Shown here piece after piece: positions 1 to 19,726 of a DNA stretch of 19,726 bases (positions within the stretch are counted from its first letter, which is position 1; each line of letters opens with the position of its first letter). Both the position numbers and the translations under genes were made by a program. Where the stretch lies: the NCBI GenBank assembly GCA_002284615.2, contig MU069989.1, forward strand, positions 180,070-199,795, in the 5' to 3' direction. This DNA is from Dunaliella salina. Its lineage: Eukaryota; Chlorophyta; Chlorophyceae; Chlamydomonadales; Dunaliellaceae. The notes below the pieces were generated by a model, which was not told the DNA's origin, did not search any database, and worked only from the letters and a program-made list of their open reading frames with translations.

Positions 1-178
1 TCCTTTCCTTTCCTTTCCTTTCCTTCCCTTTCCTCACATTTTCTTTCCCTCCCCTTCCCTCCCCTTCTCTCCCCTTCCCTTCTCTTCTCTTTTCTCTCCT
101 TTCCTTTCTTTTTCTTTTCTTTTCTTTTGTTTTGTTTTGTTTTCTTTTCTTTTTGCTTTGCTTTTCTTTGCTTTGCTT
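1..178. repeat. Pyrimidine-rich tract with (CCTTT)n start
   Basis: Almost uninterrupted pyrimidines on the plus strand. It begins as CCTTT repeats and degrades through CCCTT, TTTTC and GCTTT variants. It lies in the intron after exon 12 and is purine-rich in the transcript sense. The left end is cut by the window. Confidence 0.9.
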
Positions 179-895
179 AAGCCTGCTCTGTGCCACCTAA
201 GTCACTTAAATCCAGGGGTGCGTCATACGTGGTTTTCCAAGGAAGGAGCTGTACGCGTTTAAACGTATGAAAGACGCGTACGTTGCATACGAACCGTGCG
301 ATTGGCACTTAAGCAATTTTGGCATTTGCATTTGAAGCATACGCATTTAAACGTCAGTTTTATCGATACGTTAAAATACGCGTTTCACGTTTGACTCAAT
401 CCTGTTTAAATCCACAGACGGGGACAAAGTTTAAGGCAAGTTGGAATCAGGTCAACGCAAACGCAGATCACAAGGCAACACTATCATTCAAATAATTGGA
501 AATCACGTAATGGACTCTCCTGGCTTTCCTTTCCCCCATTAAGCAGCAAGCACGTGCACCTCTCCTCCCCCTCTATGTTTCTGCTCGCGTCACAACATAC
601 AATATCATTTTGGACCGCCTTCTTATTGTGCTCGAGTTTTTTGTATTGTTTGCCCCCAAAACAAGTAAGACAGCCCCTTTTCCTGAAAGATGCGGGTGTG
701 CGTACACAGTCTTCTATTCTTTTCTGTCAAGATTTGCTATCTTTTTTCTTCTGTCATCTTCCATTCTGTTTTACCAATTCCTTTACTGCATTTGTAGTAA
801 TCCTTGAAACTCCTAGAGGTTCTGCAGAAACTTGATGTGATGAGCAGCATTGCTAGCACACTTTTTTCTTTACAAATCAAAAGCAGGTCACGCAC
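179..895 (-). other. 5' part of the intron after exon 12 (continues beyond base 1)
   Basis: Begins with the donor GTGCGT at 895. No SGKST-type continuation of the Walker A loop was found between here and base 1, so the next exon lies outside the window. Bases 225-395 hold a cluster of ACGCGT, ATACG and AAACGT words, including the palindrome CGTTTAAACG at 256-265. Nothing else is recognised; the short open frames here look like chance. Confidence 0.7.
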
Positions 896-19317
<18,422 letters not shown>

Positions 19318-19554
19318 CTGCGCGCACAAGGGTACCCTGACCGGTCAGCTGAAGCCATAAGATTGCCTGTGCACAATCATACCAATTTTTGACAGCGGAT
19401 GCCAATTGGTGCAAAATGACTTAAGCCGTCTCCAACCACTACTGGGTGGCCTGAAGGACGTGCCACTGCAACTGGTGGCATGGAAAATTCTGTTTGCAGG
19501 TACAGAAGCTCCCATGGGACATCACTACGTCCTCAGGTAGAATCAAACGATCAA
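19318..19554 (-). other. 3' part of the intron before exon 1
   Basis: No exon matching the preceding MSH4 segment (the LAAxAALxK(Y/W)IE helix) is visible here. Confidence 0.6.
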
Positions 19555-19664
19555 ACAAGCAAGCAAGAAAGCAAGCAAACAAGCAAGCAAGCAGACAGGC
19601 AGACAGACAAACAGACAAAGAGGCAAACAAACAAACAAACAAAAAAACAAACAACACCCACACA

Positions 19665-19726
<62 letters not shown>
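19555..19726. repeat. (CAAG)n / (CAGA)n / (CAAA)n then (CA)n
   Basis: Tetranucleotide runs at 19555-19650 pass into a (CA)n array that continues past the right edge. Confidence 0.97.

Overview
Eukaryotic nuclear DNA, intron-rich and full of microsatellites. I recognise one protein-coding gene, on the minus strand and crossing the whole window: MSH4, the meiosis-specific MutS homologue that pairs with MSH5. Eleven exons can be placed with good support. They total about 1.24 kb of coding sequence (about 413 residues) in 18.4 kb. Nearly every intron phase closes exactly, and every placed intron is GT-AG. The gene is cut at both ends: sequence before the late connector region lies to the right of the window, and everything after the GPNM of the Walker A loop lies to the left of base 1. 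The protein reads closer to plant than to animal MSH4 (for example LLRASLLQPL and RVQQCFAVRKGADEFLDVAR). Together with the long CA/GT arrays and roughly 50% GC this suggests a green alga, possibly Dunaliella-like. The organism is an inference.

Layout in the direction of transcription (right to left): exon 1 (19317-19254, end of the connector domain); a 5-kb region with an unresolved exon 2, an array of exon-like repeats (16.9-18.1 kb), SINE-like repeats (15.8-16.8 kb) and minisatellites; exon 3 (14128-13948, start of the MutS core); exon 4 (10830-10731); exon 5 (9341-9172); exon 6 (7186-7055); exon 7 (5917-5813); exon 8 (5252-5164); exon 9 (3867-3747); exon 10 (2708-2607); exon 11 (1566-1498); exon 12 (1003-896, first half of Walker A). 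Exon numbers are local to this window.

The unusual part is the intron architecture. At least six exons (3, 5, 6, 7, 8, 10) have partial copies of themselves, often with their splice site, in the neighbouring intron. Some copies have grown into 78-93 bp tandem arrays. Several long dinucleotide arrays touch or nearly touch splice sites, with (AC)n on the sense strand at acceptors and (GT)n at a donor. One candidate intron of 106 bp is almost pure (AC)n. Most exon borders read AG|GT on both sides, which fits intron birth or growth by tandem duplication of AGGT-containing segments.

No second gene, complete tRNA, rRNA, CRISPR array or intact mobile element was found. Most other open frames are read-throughs of tandem repeats.
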